The notes under the pieces were generated by a model. That model saw only the letters and a program-made list of their open reading frames with translations, was not told where the DNA came from and searched no databases. Shown in pieces: positions 63,024-64,000 of a stretch of DNA of 64,000 bases. The first letter of the stretch is position 1; each line of letters begins with the position of its first letter. Made by a program: the position numbers and the translations under genes. The DNA is from Archangium violaceum Cb vi76 (lineage in GTDB: Bacteria; Myxococcota; Myxococcia; Myxococcales; Myxococcaceae). The DNA lies in NCBI RefSeq assembly GCF_000733295.1, contig NZ_JPMI01000300.1, positions 1 to 64,000 on the forward strand. The letters run 5' to 3'.

Positions 63024-64000
63024 GGCCGCTCCTCTCCCAGGAAACGGCCCAGCTCCGCCACGTGCGTCTTCAGCCAGGCCTGCTCGGCCCTCAGCCGCGC
63101 CAGCTCCAGCACCAGGTAGTCCCGGTAACGGCGCACCTTCGCCGTCTCCATCGCCTGGAGCTCCCGGAGCTGTCCCTCCAGGTCCGTCACCAGCACCGAC
63201 ACCTCGCGCAGGCGTGCCTCCTCCGCCGAGTGTCCCGCACGCAGCTCGCGCACCAGCTGGGTCACCTCCTGGCTCACGCCTTCCACGTCCTCCTCGAGCA
63301 GGCGCCGGCGGCCCTCCCGCGCCCGCGCGTTCGCCGGCGGCTGCCACAGGTTCCCCAGGTTGTACGAGACCGTCAGCATCCCGAAGAACGGCACGTCCTG
63401 CTGCACGTTGATCAGCTCGTCGTACCCGCCCCGCAGCCGCACCTTCCACGCCGATGCGCTCCGCTGGCTCGCGGACTCCGCTTCCACCCGATCATCCGCC
63501 GCGCGGAAATCCCGCAACCACGTGGACAGCGGCCGCTCGGCGGGGCGGGGCAGGGTGGCGAGCCGCTCGCGCTCCTTCGCCGTCTCGTACGCCAGCGACC
63601 GCAGCCCATCCAGCCGCAGCTGCAACGCGTTGAGCTCCTCGACCGTGGCCCGGCCTTCCTTCACCTCGTCGCGCAGCGAGGCCAGCAGTTGCCCGGCCTC
63701 GGGCAGGGCGGCCTCCAGGACCCGCGCCCGGGCGGCCAGCGCGGCCTCGGCGCCCACGTCCGTGCCCCGCTTCACCGCCACCCGCAGGGCCGAGAGCGCC
63801 CGGTACCGCTCGCACTCCGCCTCCGCCCGGCGGCGGATGGACAGCCCTCGGTACAGCCCCACGAAGTCATAGTCCACGCCCGCGGTGATCCGCGGCGTCG
63901 GGCTTCCCAGGGGCACGCCTCCGCTCCCTCCGGCCTCGCCCGCGTTCACCATGCCCACGCTCGCGAACACGTCCGGCGCGAGCAGCACCGCCGACTCCGC
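63020..64000 (-). CDS. TolC-family outer-membrane efflux protein (5' end outside window)
   Basis: The frame is open to the right edge (no start in the window) and gives at least 326 residues of the C-terminal part of a TolC/OEP protein. It shows the alternating long alpha helices and short strands (RRAEAECERYRALSALRV, WQPPANARAREGRRRLLEED, YRDYLVLELARLRAEQAWL). TolC proteins form the outer-membrane channel of tripartite pumps; the membrane-fusion and inner-membrane parts are presumably upstream, outside the window. It ends overlapping the next gene. Confidence 0.88.
   Translation of the reverse strand, partial: AESAVLLAPDVFASVGMVNAGEAGGSGGVPLGSPTPRITAGVDYDFVGLYRGLSIRRRAEAECERYRALSALRVAVKRGTDVGAEAALAARARVLEAALPEAGQLLASLRDEVKEGRATVEELNALQLRLDGLRSLAYETAKERERLATLPRPAERPLSTWLRDFRAADDRVEAESASQRSASAWKVRLRGGYDELINVQQDVPFFGMLTVSYNLGNLWQPPANARAREGRRRLLEEDVEGVSQEVTQLVRELRAGHSAEEARLREVSVLVTDLEGQLRELQAMETAKVRRYRDYLVLELARLRAEQAWLKTHVAELGRFLGEERP

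Overview
The window is high-GC DNA whose gene content points to a myxobacterium, probably of the Cystobacterineae (Archangium/Cystobacter-like). The evidence is many large lipoproteins, a TIR-STAND-WD40 protein, a MJ0042 zinc-ribbon protein with low-complexity Pro/Ala/Lys linkers, an orphan Hsp70, TonB-dependent receptors with carboxypeptidase-like N-domains, and very long spurious antisense frames. No rRNA, CRISPR array or insertion sequence was seen. All family calls come from reading the translations and from remembered motifs; no database was searched.

Layout. 1-3463: the 5' part of a TIR-STAND-WD40 gene that runs off the left edge. 3.7-12.1 kb: two convergent paralogous secreted lipoproteins separated by a near-perfect hairpin, then a small lipoprotein and a TonB-dependent receptor. 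12.4-16.0 kb: a TRPM-like SLOG/SLATT membrane protein, an MFS exporter and a Spy/CpxP-like lipoprotein. 16.1-20.1 kb: a bacterial hemocyanin/prophenoloxidase homologue that keeps the CuB ligands but lacks the CuA ligands, coupled to yebC, then a pilin-like protein carrying a canonical EF-hand loop and a single-TM protein. 20.3-27 kb: polyphosphate kinase, a small unknown, a NAPE-PLD-like metallo-hydrolase, GNAT, P450 and VOC genes.

27-36.4 kb is accessory in character: a large alpha/beta-hydrolase-like protein, a pentapeptide-repeat lipoprotein, an MGT-family glycosyltransferase, several unknowns, a broken HTH regulator, and a visibly more A/T-rich two-gene unit of an SMC-like ATPase plus a Toprim-like protein that looks like an anti-phage module. 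36.6-45.2 kb returns to core metabolism: histidine ammonia-lyase, aspartokinase, a ComEA-like HhH protein, a frameshifted MJ0042 zinc-ribbon protein, a GT2 glycosyltransferase and a MidA-like methyltransferase whose 3' end is made of a REP palindrome.

45.2-64 kb: an MFS exporter, a coiled-coil membrane protein, an Old Yellow Enzyme, a DUF4336-like protein, an NlpC/P60-like lipoprotein, then a forward run of lipoprotein, UvrD/PcrA-like helicase, lid-less Hsp70, SCP2-like and a small helical protein, ending in twin tRNA-Val(CAC) genes and a terminator. After that come htpX-terC-family genes, a secreted Pro-rich lipoprotein, an MBL-Rieske fusion reminiscent of a permuted CMP-Neu5Ac hydroxylase, and an operon of a TolC-like protein and a secreted protein that runs off the right edge.

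The most unusual items are the CuA-less hemocyanin homologue, the ATPase/Toprim pair, the TIR-STAND-WD40 protein with an Asn in Walker B, the SLOG-SLATT protein, the EF-hand pilin, the MBL-Rieske protein and the frameshift inside an AAKP repeat.
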